Below, piece by piece: positions 22,006-35,000 of a stretch of 54,705 nucleotides of DNA. Made by a program: the position numbers and the translations under genes. Below the pieces are notes generated by a model. It was not told where the DNA came from and did not search any database. It was given only the letters and a program-made list of their open reading frames with translations. The stretch's first letter is position 1, and each line of letters begins with the position of its first letter. This DNA comes from Chromera velia (Eukaryota > Sar > Chromeraceae): NCBI GenBank assembly GCA_018398765.1, contig JAHBMJ010000148.1, forward strand, positions 1 to 54,705, read 5' to 3'.

Positions 22006-25000
22006 TTCTTTCTTTCTTTTCTTTCTTTCTTTCTTTTCTTTCTTTCTTTCTTTCTTTCTTTCTTACTCTATCTCTCTTCGGGCGTCTTTGTGTGTCGGTG
22101 ACGGTCTCATTCTCTCTTCGTCTCTCTGTTCGCTATGGCTTAGTGAGCCCATTTGACATACTGTCACTTACACCTCTTGTTCTCCTCTCCGTCTTCCTGC
22201 CGTCTTCTCTTTTCTTCGCCTTCCGTTGTTTCGTCTCCCTCACCGTGAGTGAGAGCGTTTCCTGATTTCCTTTTGCATCTGTTTGTTTGTTTGTTTATTC
22301 AGGTGCAAGTTCCTCGTGCTCTCCCGAATTCTCTTTTGACCTCCTCAACTGCTGCACCATATACGGATCGGTCCTGAGATCCGACCCGCTGGAGGAAGAT
22401 CTTCGGCCTCTGCAGTTCGTGTGCAGGTTCGTTTGTTCGTTCGTTCAATCGGTTGTTCGTTGTTCGGTTGTGTAGTTGTGTAGAGGGACAGTCGGGGTCC
22501 TTCGCTTTGTTTCTGGCAGTCGAGTTCTTTCGCATTTACGGACTCTGTCCCCTTTCGTTGTGCCTCACAAGATCCTCACTCGTATGGCTCTCCATGTCTG
22601 TGTCTCGGCTCCACTTCTGTACATTCTTCTCGGCCCCCATTTTCCTAGTGATTCAGACGGCACTCTCCCCGTCGTTTGTCTGCCCGTAAGATACAGAGAG
22701 AAACTTCTGTCTGCGAGTCAGCCATTCTTCGCACTTCGGCAGCTGGGGATCTGTTGGCGCGCAAAAGGGACATCTTCTGCAGTCGCAACGGAAGTCAAGA
22801 CTGTAAATGCAGACAAGGGAGCAACAATTTGTTTCGGCTGTGCTACAACGGACCTTGCTCCAGCATATGCTTAAGGTTTTTCTCATTTCCTCTTTGCTCT
22901 CTCTCCTGTGTGATGGCATGGGTTTCATTCTTTTTGTCTCTGCTGCAGAGTGAACAGAATGCAGGGCCAGGACTCCGATTGGCTCTTCATCCCGCTGCAA
23001 GTCGGTGGCTGTATTTATCTCGTTTTTTGCCTCCCCAAAGAAGGAAGAAGAAAGAAGCAATCTGGAGTCTCTCTCTGTCTTTGCTTTTCCCTCTTGCGGG
23101 TCCATGCTGCCCGTCCTCTTTCTGTCGTGTCTCTCCGAGCTGTAGGGAGACAGTTCTCTTCTCTTCACTTTTCTCCACGGACTTTTCCTCCTGCCTCTTT
23201 CTGCATTCAAGCTTGAGTGCCACAAAGGCCGAATGCTCTCGCTCCACCCCCTCACGCTCCTCACTCGGTTTGCCGCCTTCCAGACGGAGTTTCCTTCCAT
23301 TCGGGCGAAGGTCTCTGGGACCCCCCTTGCGAGACGGCCAGACAGGGGAGAGAGACATCAGAAGAGGACAGTCGAAAAGTGGAGAAGCCTGCTGGCTGCC
23401 TTCCCCACACACCATCTGTATGTGATCAGGTGAGTTAGTCTCCTCCCTCTCTTCTTTGTACTGGGTCTTCTTGTCCCCTCTTACCCATCTGATTTTTATC
23501 TCTCTGTCTGGCAAGGTAAAAGCTCCGGTCGGCCCATGTGTTCATCAATCAAACCTGCTTCGGTTCCCACCCAGAAGATCGCGTAAATATCTTCTGCAGT
23601 TACTGCTGTTGGTGCAATGTTCGGTCCGTTTGTGTTGGTATGGTTCATTCGTCTGTGCCTGCTTGCGTACCTGTCTGCTTGTGCGTTTCCTCCCAGGATC
23701 ATCAAATGGTCTCGGAGGCACGTCCGTCCGCTTGGTCGGATCATCGGTCGTTTTCGTCAGCCCCTGGCGTCGTTTTCTCTCGACAGGATCCTCTCGATCA
23801 AACACACGGTAGAGCTCGATGCCGTCACAGACGCACCAGCGCTTGTTGTGCAGAAACAGAAAGAGAGGGAGAAAGAGGGAGCGGGGAGAGGAAATGGAAC
23901 TAGAAGGGGAAGAGGTGGGGCTCTTTCAGGAGGGTGGGTGAGGGGACGGAGACGTCTTTCGGGAGACTCCGGAGATGCGGAGGAGGAGCACGACGCATTC
24001 GCTATGATCTCTGATGGCGACGAGAGTGCCCGGTCGGAATCGTCAGAAAGCGCTGAGGAGTCCTCTGAAGAAGAAATGGATTCAGATTCAGAAAATGGGG
24101 GAGGCAGATCGAGATCGATTTCGGTTTCTTCCTCTTTCTCCGTTGAGTCGTGCGATGGCGACGCGAATGCAAATGGGAAGGTGGAAGGAGACAAGAGAGG
24201 CAGCGGGGCTTGGGCCGCACACGCGAAAACTCTCCTTATCGAGGGGCTGAGAGAAGACACCGACTGCCGAAAGGACTTCCGTGAGCTCCGGACTTTCTCT
24301 ATCGATCCCCCAGGGTGCAAGATTCCTGAGGACGCGCTGTCTGTGGGTGGTTTGGACCCGAAAACTGGAATTCGGTCAGGGGGGAATGGACTGGGAGGGC
24401 AGGCGGGAGGACAGACTGACGGCTGCCGAGACGAAGAAGAAAAGAACAAAGTGTCGGGAAAATACTTTCTGTGTTTGTTTTGAGACATTCAGTCTGAAAA
24501 TGATATGAACGAAAAAGACTTTCCTGCACATGGTCATTGGAGAATCTTTCTTCGTCTGCTTATGCACAGCTTTTTTCATGCGTTGCTTTTGGTTTTGTTG
24601 GATCAACAGGGTCTCTCTCTCTCTGTGTGTGGGGGGGGGGGGGGGGGNGGGGGGGGTCTGAATCACTGGTCTGTCTGACATGGGTATGTACTCACTGCAT
24701 GCAGGTCCGTGTACGTGCACATTTCGGACGCCGTTCACATGGTGCCCCCTGGATCCTCTTCGGAGACGGCAGCAAGGAGACGGGGGAGCGATGTGTTCCT
24801 ACACGACCACCACGGGAGGGAGAAGAAACACGTGCAAATGCTGCCAGGGGCTCTGGTGCATCAGGCTGTTTTTGTGAAGGGTCAAGATCGGCTGGGAATA
24901 ACTTTCAGGTTCTTCGAATGTTCTTTTTTTCCTGCCCCTCCCTCCCTTTCTTCCTGCCTTCCCTTCTTTCTTTCTTTCTTTCTTTCTTTCGTTCGTTCGT

Positions 25001-28000
25001 TCGTTCGTTCGTTCGCTCGTTCGTTCGTTCGTTCGTTCTTTCTTTCTTTCTTTCTTTCTTTTCTTTCTTTCTTTCTTCCTTCCTTTCTTTCTTTCTTTCT
25101 TTCTTCCTTCCTTCCTTCCTTCCTTCGGGGAACGAAGGACGTTTGGAGGTCTGTTATGTATTTGGTGCAGTCAGGGGTCATCGTTGTGTCGATGTTTCTT
25201 TCTCCCCTCTCGCTACTGCAGTTGCGCTTTGTTTTGACGAACAGAACAGAGAGGCACCTAAATGTTCCCCTCTCACACTCTCACAGAGGTACCAAATAAG
25301 GCAGGCCCTTCTATTTCTGCGGCCATTCTGCACAGGATTGGCACTGGTCCTCTTGCTTCAAAAGGACGTCTCCCCCATCCTGTTTGTCTTTGGTCTTCTT
25401 TCCCCTGCCTGTGCTAGCACGGCTGTCTGCAAAGCTCTACGAGATGTCCATACAATTTCGTGCGCTCCGTTTCTTCCGCCCTTGCAGGTTCGATGTGCAG
25501 GTGGGGGACTCGAGTGGGAGACAGTTGGAGGTCCTTTCATGTCGCGTGTTCCGTTCGAAGCTGAGATCCCAGGCCACGCTCTCGTACAGTCAGGCTGCAG
25601 AGCTCCTGCAGACGGGGCGAGTCGGGGTGAAACAGAGAGGAGCAGAGAATGTGAATGTAGGGGCAGGGAGGACGGAGGTGGAAGAGGAACTGATGGAGAC
25701 CGTACAGCTGCAGAGAGAGGTCGGTTTGTTCGCCTATCGTTTGTCTCTTTGCTTTCGTGCAGAGGGGGGGGAGTGTGAAGAGAAAAGGAGGGGAGGGCAT
25801 CCAGTGATGTGAAGAGACGTTTGAGTGAAAGAAAGAAAAAAGGATTGATGGGTCTTGCTTCACATTCGTGCGTTCCAAGAAAGTGAATTAAACGAGCCAC
25901 ATAAGTCTGTCTGTCTCTCCATCTTTCTGTGTGTCTCCGCGTGTGTGTGTGCAGATTTGCGAAAGTCTCCGTTTCCTCTCTCTGCTCGCTGAGGGCCTCC
26001 GTGAGAGGCGAATGGAGAGAGAGGGGACGCTTGGGATCGTGTATCAGGAAGATGACTTCCCTCCAGAGGTAGGGTCGCCTTGTTTGCCTTTGCTTCTATT
26101 CTGGTGGTTGTCCACTTGCCCCTTCTTCTCGACAGTTTACTTTTTGTGCGCATGGAGTAAGGAGGGTACCTGATGCCGCCCTTGTCTTTTCATGACGGAA
26201 GCGCAATGTAGGCTGACATGGTGTGTGTGTGTGTGTGTGTGTGCGTGTGTGTGTGTGGATCTGCAGGAGAAGATTTCCAGGCAGTTGGTGTCCGAGCTAA
26301 TGATCTGTGTGAACTCGTGGGCAGGTGCACGTCTGATGGAGAAGTTGGGGGGGGACGGTCCGAGGTGGGTGGGTCCTTGTTGACTTTTCTTTTCTTTGCC
26401 TTTCTTCCTTTTTTCTTTGCTCTTTTTTTCCGGCTTTCAGTTTTTCTATCCTGGGAGACCGACTTGAGGATTTCTTCCCATACTTCTTCTGTGTCTTTTT
26501 CTTGTAACTAGGCTCTCACAGGTCCTCTCGTTGCTGGCAGACAAGAACTGCCTCTGAGATGAATGAAGTAACTGAGCAGACAGAGATCATACACAGTCTG
26601 TCACCAGGGCTGTGGTTGGATGCTCGATCATCTTCCGTCCCTTCACGAAGAAGACGCAGATGCTCGTTCTGACACACGTTCACCGTGTTCAAAAAGGAGA
26701 TAAGGAAAAACGCTCCACATCCAATAAATGGATGTACACTCACTTTGACTTCTCCGCTGATCCCTATGAATGAGCATGCATGCATGCAGACGGGTCCATC
26801 CCTGCCCCGACCTCCAGTGGACAGAGGCGGCGGCTTCTCTCTCTCTGGCTGCCGTCCCAATGTCTAACGTCAGTTGTTTGTTTGCTCCCTTGTTTTGCAA
26901 CGTTCCCTGTGAACTGAAAATACAGAAAGCAACAGTGAAAGTCAGACAGACGGAGAGAAATGAGGCATCCATCCAGCGACCCTTTTGCTTCCACTATCGA
27001 TCCCTGATTAATCCGGCCTGCAGGAGGAGCGTGCCCGCCTCGCCCCAAAGCTCGACTTCTCCTCCTCCGTCACTGCATGTCACGACACAATGATCAGAAT
27101 CGCAGAGCAGATCAAGGTGGCAGTCAAGGACGCTCAAGAAAACGCAGAAGACGATGAGGACGAAGAGGATCGACCCCACAAAGTAGATGAAATGGTCCGC
27201 TCGTTCGCTTTGCTTGCTTGTTTGCTTGCTCGGTTGTTTGTGGGAAGGAACAGCGGGCAGCAGGGAAGGGAGCGTTTGCTCCTCAAATCCTGCCTGCCTG
27301 TCCTCCTTTCTGTCGAGGTGAAAAAAGCGGCTCTGTTTATTTTTGTTTTGTTGAGGTCGTTTTGCTATTTGCCTCTGCATGTTTTCTTGGTGCGCTGCTT
27401 TTAGAAGGAACCAGACAAACAGCCAGCAGGAATGCAAACGTCGTGAAGTGCGTGCACCTGTCTCTCAATCCTCTCCTTGAGCTTTTTTTGTGTTCACTTC
27501 TTCCTTGCTCTTGTTGGGCCTGCAGATTCGAAGTTTTCTGTTTGCAATTCGAGGCCGCCTGTCTTCCCCTGAATACTTCTACATCCCCGTGGATGCCCCA
27601 AAGGAAAAAGAGACCGTGAAAGGACACTCCAAGCCTGACGACCTGTTCAAGGCCCTTAGCCAGAACGCAATCGCACACAGCAACATCCAGCAGCAGAAAC
27701 AGAAGGCGATGATGCAAACGAGAGAGTTAGTCGGTCAGGCAGGCAGGCAGCTCTCTGATGAATCCACGACAGAAGCGAAAAAGAGAGACGTCTGAGGAGG
27801 ACGTTTTTTTTGCTTTCATTGGTGTCGTTTTTCTTTTGGTTGATGTGGGAATGGCTGTGCGCAATCCACAAGTATGTCGACTCGCAAACTGAACGCTCGT
27901 TGTTATTTCGGCATCAAGACGAACACTGTGCACGTGTTTGCATGCAGGAACATCGAAAATCTGGAGAGGGACGCAGAGGAGTATCTGGCACTTGAGGAAA

Positions 28001-31000
28001 AGGAGGCCCGCTCTGTCTATCTGAAGAGTGTGCCTTTGGGAGAGGTCAGTCTGCTCAATCCTCTTTTTGAGCTGTCTGTCTTTCTGTCTGTTTGTCAGAA
28101 CTTTGCCTGCAACGACAAAGATGGCCCACATATTTTCTTGCCATCGGACATTCGTTTGGAGGGTGTGAAAGTGATCTGAGGTCACGGTGGCGTGCTGCAC
28201 TCAGGGTCGCAAGGCGGTTCTCTGAACGAGACCAGAGAGCCCGATTTGCATTGATCTTTCTTCTCCTTTTTTGCCCTCTATCTCTTTTGTTTTCTTCACT
28301 CGATCCAACAGAAGTTGCATTTTTTCCTGTCTATTTGACTCTCTACCTATCTGCATGCATGCACTCAATCAATGATGCAGGGCGAGGAAGACTCTCTGAG
28401 GGACATTTTGGGTTCTGTGGGGGACCTAGAGTCCTTCTGTCTCTTTCCTCCTGGAGAGTGAGTGAGTGAGTGAGTCAGGGAGGCAGGCAGCTACGGAGGG
28501 GTTCGGTCATGAGGGACTCAGCGGGAGGGAGGAAGGGAGGTTGTGTGTGTGTGTGTGTGTGGGTGGCTTGGGNNNNNNNNNNNGGGGGGGGGGGGGTGAG
28601 TAGGCGAGTGGCTGGGTGGTTAAGCATGCAGCCCGACCAGCCGGGAGACATGCAGTTTTCGGACTTCTCTTTTTCTCTCAAAACTTCTTACTGACTGACC
28701 CACTTACTCACTCTCCGTTTCCTTCTGTCTCTCTGTGTCTGTCCTCCGCTTCGGTCTCGTGATTCATCCAGCCTCTTCTCTCTAGCTAGGGATGATCACT
28801 CCATGGACAAATCCCTGATTCCTCTCTCTCTGAATCCTTCATCATTTCTTCCGTCCTGCCTCCTGCCTGTCTGCAGAGGTTGGAATGCCCGGTGCGGTAT
28901 TGCAACATTCAGAGAGCCTTCAGCAGCTGCACGTTGCCTTAGCGAAAGGAGAATGAACGGTCTGTCACTGTGCTTTCGTGTGTCGTCATGTTCTGCTTTT
29001 TTTCGGATTCCTCCGTCCATTTTCCTCCTTCCGTCATTCCTTTCTGATTCCTTTCCTCCTCTCTTCATTCTGTCTTAATTTATGAATCCATTCATTCATT
29101 CATTCTTTTCTCCATTCCATTCCTCTTTCGCTTCTGTTCTAAGCCTTCTCCCGCGAAGGTTCTTTTGGATTCTTTTTTTCGTTCTTTCTCCTCCTGTGAT
29201 TCTCCGGTACAGGTCCCTTCAGCGCCTGTCTCGGGAACATTCAAATTCTTGAGTGGAGGGATAAGACAAGGGAAAGCCTCGAGCAGAGGCGCGAGGTCAG
29301 TAGCTCCTCTTGGCTCGGTCTTGATGTTTGGTTTCCTTCCTCCGGCTCGGTCTTGCTTCTCTTTTCAGAGTGGAGGAAAGCTTTGGTGATTGGCTCGAGG
29401 TGAATCAAAAATGCTCGCTGTCCTTTCTCGGCTCATGTTTCTGCTGTGCTCTCCTGCGGTTGATGGCTGTAAGACATTTTCCTTCGACCTACAGCTCGGA
29501 GAGGCATTGAGAGGAACGAGAGAGAGGGATCATCCGTTCAATTACTTTTTTCTTTCGGTATTGTTGATAATTCTCTTCTTGCCTGTGCTTTCATGAATGA
29601 TTCCCTTTGCTCCTTTCCCCTCCTACCATGCCTTCCTTCACTCCAAGTATGCTATGCTGCCTGCCTGCAGGTACGGGACATGGCGGCGCGCATTAAGTGC
29701 AGACGGCAGGGCATCCCCGAACCCCCTCCCCTTCCACCTCCCCCTCCACCACAGGCACAGCAGAGGGCTTTCCCGACTGACTACAGACTCGCGCCCCCTC
29801 CTCCAGAGCCCTCAGCAAATACAAGAAGCCCTGCAACTCTGTTTCCCCAAATTCCGGGGGTGATGCCGGGGCCCGTTGCCGTCTCCGGTCCCGTCTCGTC
29901 CTTCCCGCTCTTTGCAACAGACCCCTACTTCCAGGTCACATCTCCCATCAGGAGGTCAGTCGGTTCGTTTCTATGTTGCATGCTCACCACTCTCACTGAT
30001 TCGCTTAGCACGCTCGCATTCACAGACTGACTCATCCTCTCAAGAAGCAACGCATTCATTGGAGTCTCAAGTGCGAATGTGCGTTGATTTGCTTTCCGTC
30101 CCTGCGCCAAAAGACTGCCAAATGACTCTTGAAGCTTTGTGACACTTTGCGTCTCCTCTCCTCTTCTCTTCTCTTCTCTCCGTGCAGATACGTGGACCTA
30201 ATTGGCTTGAGACTGCTGCTTTTACCGTCCGCTTTCCTCCACTCACTGAGGGACTCCGCAGAGAAAGAGAATGAAGTCGAAACAGCGCAGGGAAACAAAA
30301 AGAAGAAAAAGAAGAAGAGGGGCGACGGCGAAGGCGGGGCTGGAGGATCCGAACCACCGCCGAGCGACGAGGGTCACATGTTGCTTCCCCTGGAGTTTCC
30401 CTCTTCCTCCAAGGGACACGCGCTCCGGAATGCGTACAGAGACTGGGTGAGGGAGCTGCCCTCAACGGTTCTCAGGTTCAATCTCTTGAACAAAAGGGTC
30501 GGTCGGTCAGTTCAGTCCTCTCTTGCTCCAATGATCTTGTGAGAAGAGAGGAGAATAGTCGAACGAACAGGCATGAAAGAAAGAAGGGCGGTTGAATGAC
30601 GGGGACAACGTTGGGGGCATCCGGAAGGTGGACTGACTGACGTGTTGATGTGTGTGTGTACTTCTGTGCAGTAGTTTTGCTTTTTGTTCTGCCTGCCGTG
30701 TTTTTCACACCGCTCTAAAGGAAGAAAGACGCCTTAGAAAAAGAAGAAGAATGACGCCGCAATTCCTCAAGAGAACCGGTGATCGCATCTTTGCTCGAGC
30801 CCTCCTGTACTGCAGCAAGGGGGAGGTAGTGGAAACCCCAGACTCTCACCATCTTTCTCAGAATGTGTTTGTATCGAGTAGTGAGTGCCTTGCCTGCTTT
30901 TTCTCATTGAGTGCATTCAGGTGCGGGAGGTCCAGAAGGAGTTTGCCCTTCTCTCCCTGTGCCGTTGGATTGCACACGCAACAATCCGGGTGAGGGCCCT

Positions 31001-32003
31001 GGTGGGACCCCTGAGACCCTCCTCTATACAGCTGATCTTCCCAGGGGACTTCTCCCACAAACTTCCTATCAGGACAATGAGACTCCCTCTCGGATCTCTC
31101 AGGTCTGTCGGTCGGGTCAAAGGCCTTCTTCCTCTCTTTTCTGCTTCCAGCCTTCCTTCCTTTCTCTCATCGATACATGGTGGTAAATTTCACTCAGCCT
31201 CCAAGAGCCTTCGCCGCTTCTTCTTTTCTGTCTGTCTGTCTGTCTGTCAGGTCGGAACGCATTGTCGCGGCCCTGGAGGAAGCGGTGGTTCGGAGGCTGA
31301 AGTCAGACAGAGTGGTGATCAAGCCAGACTTCGACGTGGCCAACCCGGGAGGGGGAGGGGGGACCCCCCCTCCTTTTGTGGAAGTCAGCTAGTTGAATCT
31401 GCATGGATTTGATTCGACTGTTTTGTACTCAGGGTCGGATATGTGAAAAAGTGATGAAGCACTGAATCGGTCAAATTCAATATAACTCTCTGTCAAGGAG
31501 TCTCGGGCTGACTCCCTTTGTGCCCCGACCAGATTCATCGGTCTTCAATTGGAAAAGAAAGAAGAACGGCAAAAAGCGGCCAGGAAACATGGTAAGAAAG
31601 TATGCTTCTGCATGAGGAGTGCAAATCAAGACTCAACCAGAGAGGGGGGGAGGCAGGAAAAGAAATACCGTTCTTCAACATCTGTGTGGGGCTGTCTCAA
31701 CAGACCAAGAGCCAGTATGAAGCCTGCATGTGTTTTTTCATCGGGTGTTTCATAAATGTGTCGATCCTCGTCGTCGACATACATGCAGGTCGCTCTAAGT
31801 GCGTTCAAGACTTCCGTTGACGTGGAACTTGGGCTGAACAAGACGCTGCCAGTTCCTTGGGGAGCGTTGTCGGTGATGGCGCTGCACCTGTGCGAGCTCT
31901 CTGACCCACCCCTTCCCCCTGTGCTCCTGCCGGACCCTGAGGGACCCCCCCCTCCTTTCGTCATTTTTGCCAAGAAGAGTCCCGATTGCTTCCGGTCAGT
32001 GTC

Positions 32004-32055
<52 letters not shown>

Positions 32056-32057
32056 GT

Positions 32058-32095
<38 letters not shown>

Positions 32096-35000
32096 ATGCG
32101 TGCGCCAGCGAGAGAGGGAGGGAAAGACAGGACAGCTTTCTGTCAGAAGGTCTCAGGCATGCAGTGGGCTGCGGAATGGGAGCTAGAAGAAAGCAAAGAG
32201 GAAAGGAAGCAGAGAAGGAAGGAAGGAAGGAAGGAAGGACGAAGACTCCATCTTTATTCATTGGATGAGGATGCATTCTCTCTCCCCCGGCATTCCTCCC
32301 TCCCTGCCCCCCTCTCTCTCTCTCTCTGCAGAGCATATCCCGATCTGAGGGGTTCGGGTCACTCAGCTGACTCTCTTCGGAACTACGCGTCGTTCTGGCA
32401 GGGAATTCGGGAGGTGCAGGTCCGTCCGTTTCTTTCTTTCTTGGTTGCGCTCGGTTGGGGGTTTCTTCGCTTGCTGGTGCGTTCTTTCGTTCTGCGTTCC
32501 CACAGACTAGAAAAGGCGATGCCAAAGAGCAACAGCTCGTTCGCGAACAGAAATTTGCAAACAAAGGACAAACCGGCGTCCTGGGTCTCCGCCTGCATGT
32601 TTTATGCTGATTTTCACCCGTGCCAGGGGCATAACGTTTTTTGACAGCCTTCGACTGAATTTGTTTTTCTCTTCCAACTAATGTCCTCTCTTTTTTCAAA
32701 CTGAAATTTTATGTTTGTGTGTATGGTCATGTCTGCTTGCAGGCCCACGCGTCTGCAGTGCAGATGGATTTGAACAGCGCCTGGCTGGTTCCTCGAGTGG
32801 CCGAATTCGTGAAGAGGGAGAGGGTTACCACCATGGGCGTCGCCATAGGAGGGGGACCGGAGGAAAGGGGACGAGGAAGGAAGAACAGAAAGGGCAAAGG
32901 AAGAGATAGGGCAAGGGCGTTCAGGTCAGTCAGTCACGTAGTCTGTCGGTCAATGAGTCAGTCAGCCAGCCAGTCAAGGATATGAAGAGAGAGAGAAACA
33001 TTGGCTTTGAACGACCTGCCAGACACGCGCAAGTTTTCAGCGTCGAAATTGACTACTGTTGGAGCGCTAAGGAAAATAAAGGAGTGTCTCGACTCATGAT
33101 CAGCTGAGGGAAAAGACCGGACATACCTGTGAAGCCATTTTTCCTGCGTCTCACTCAGTATCCTGAAGTGCACCAGCCCGTTTGATCAAGCCGGCGTCTC
33201 CTGCTATCAGGCCTTGGCACACGAGGCTGTGGCTATGATGTGCCCTTGATGTGTCTGGCTGGATGAAGAAAATAGAAGATCAGCCTAACGAAGCAGTATG
33301 TATGGGTTTGGCCTTTCTGTCTGTGCGTTCAGATGGGAGGTCCACTGTTCTCTGGAGGACTCCTTTGGAGGGAATTCTCTGAGAAAGCTTCGGATCTCTG
33401 ACCTCGTCACTCTGAGGAAGGAGATCGCACCAGGACGGTCGGTCGGTCGGTCAGATGCGTGGATTCATTGATATTAATATATGCGTCGACCGTTGTACAT
33501 TGATTCCCTTCACCCAAGTGCTCGTTCCCCGTCTCCGGCGATCGGGAGGTTGCCGCGGCGACTTCGGACCTGTGCGCGCTTCTGAAGTAGTTTGCTGCCT
33601 GCCTGCTTGCCTTCATGCCTGATGTGTTCGTTGGGGGATCAGCTAGGGAGGCGCTCGAACGTGTCTGTATGTGAAGAGGGTGTGGGGGGAAGGGCTGATG
33701 TTGTCCTGTACGGCATTCAATTGTTTCGATCGCTGTCTTGAATCTCTATGTCTGCGAGTCGTTGTATATTTTTTCTCTAAACCGGCGGATTCAATTCTTT
33801 CTTCTGCTTGGTGACGCTCTCTCATGCATGCAGTGTGTGGATGGCGTTCGGCACTGTCACGAGCAAGTCGGCCCCTCGGGATGTCCCCGCAGAGAACAAA
33901 AGGAACACGCAAATGTGCAAGTAAGCTGAGGAGAGAGAGAGCGCGCGCGAGCGAGAGAATCAGTGTGTGTGGGAGAAACTGTGCTTTTTCTTTTCTTTCT
34001 TTCTTTTTTTCTTTGTTTTCACCTTGTCTTCATTCTCTCTCTTTTTTCAGTCTGTTCGGCTGCACCCCTTTTTCTGACCGTCAAAAAAAGAAAGAAAATT
34101 CACCCAAGAGGTTCGCGACCTCGAAAACAGGATACCCTGTGGGAAGTCTTCAAGTTCGCCGAAGAGCGTAGAACGAACAAGGACTCTCTACAATTCTTTT
34201 TTTCTTCTGTCGCTCCGCGCGTACAAATGCAAATGCAGGTATTACCTTGAGGGCCTGGAGTGCGAACACAACAAGAAGTACGGCAACTGCGTCTTCGCTC
34301 ATGGAGAGGCCGAGCTAACGAGACTGGAAACAGACATCGTCGTCGAGATCTCTCCTTGTTCGTCGGGACTCTCTCTGGAGGCTGGGGTAAGTGCGTCCCT
34401 TCTTCTTTCTGTTTGTCTGTTGGTCTATTTGTTCGTCTCTCTCTCTCTCTCTCTCTCTCTCCAGATGATGCGCCAGTGGACCATGTTCTCTTTCTCTCCG
34501 CAGTTCCTTGATTTTTCTCGGCTTGTTTTGTGCAGTCCTCTTCTGATGTTCTTCTTCCTGCATGTTCAATTTCGTTTGCGTTTGGTTGCTTTCTTTACCC
34601 TGTCTGCGTCCCGCCTGCCTGCCTGCCTGAACGTGTGCCTGCAGGACAGCGGAATTCCCCTAGAGGTCACGGAGCAGAAGCAGAAGTCAAGGCTTGAAAT
34701 TCAGGTCTGTCTCTCCCTGTGTCTGGGTCGCATTAAGTCAGACTCTCTGTGTCTGTGTCTCTTTCTCTCATTGTCTGGCTTACTGCCGTCCTGTGTCTGA
34801 CAGTTGTAGTCCTCTTTGATCGTTGCAGCAGGGCGGATGAATTCATCGTCCATCCTGAATGTTTTCTTTTCTCTCCCTTTGCCCGCGAATCTTGCATTTT
34901 CTTTCTCTGCCCGTTTATCTGGGTGCGTCAGGCGAGGCTGTGGGAAGAGAAGAGCAGGAAACAGTAGACAGTCTGTCTCTCTGTCGTCTGTAAACGTCAG

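Larger units (their letters stand above)
20403..23429 (+). other. Fusion gene exons 1-7: acidic N-terminus and cold-shock-like region
   Basis: Exons: 20403-20873; exon 2 ending at 21399 (start unresolved, 21330 fits the phase with a weak acceptor); 21477-21532; 21802-21868; 22303-22426; 22949-23000; 23284-23429. Exon 1 is Asp/Glu-rich, then [17 protein letters not shown] resembles the first strands of an RNB-family cold-shock domain. Exons 3-4 give [22 protein letters not shown], matching the family pattern in which RNRA is followed by GDxV. Exon 6 (FIPLQ) and exon 7 cover the second cold-shock-like segment before the RNB core. Every junction except 1-2 is in phase. Confidence 0.7.
23697..26364 (+). 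other. Fusion gene exons 8-12: RNB catalytic core, first half
   Basis: Exons: 23697-24374, 24705-24908, 25488-25719, 25955-26068, 26267-26364. Exon 8 opens with [19 protein letters not shown], matching the segment before the RNB core. A ~150-residue Ser/Glu/Lys-rich insert follows, then [15 protein letters not shown], the first active-site strand. The family pattern IDPPGC-x-D-x-D-D-A-L reads [13 protein letters not shown] here (about residues 531-543), so the second Asp is Ile and the third is Glu. Exon 9 gives [16 protein letters not shown], then [10 protein letters not shown] and MLPGAL. Exon 10 has [19 protein letters not shown], exon 11 [10 protein letters not shown] and exon 12 [17 protein letters not shown], each matching an RNB block in order. 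Confidence 0.85.

Noticed and set aside
22476-22874. 132-aa frame in the fusion gene region
   Set aside because: It lies in the intron between exons 5 and 6, which join directly in phase to give [10 protein letters not shown], matching the family.
29369-29400. Possible exon [10 protein letters not shown] between exons 20 and 21
   Set aside because: It needs phase 2 at its start while exon 20 ends in phase 0; exon 20 joins exon 21 directly in frame with a continuous helix-like sequence.
33170-33249. Possible exon [15 protein letters not shown]
   Set aside because: No donor gives the phase needed by the next exon before its stop; exon 29 joins the exon at 33333 directly in phase.
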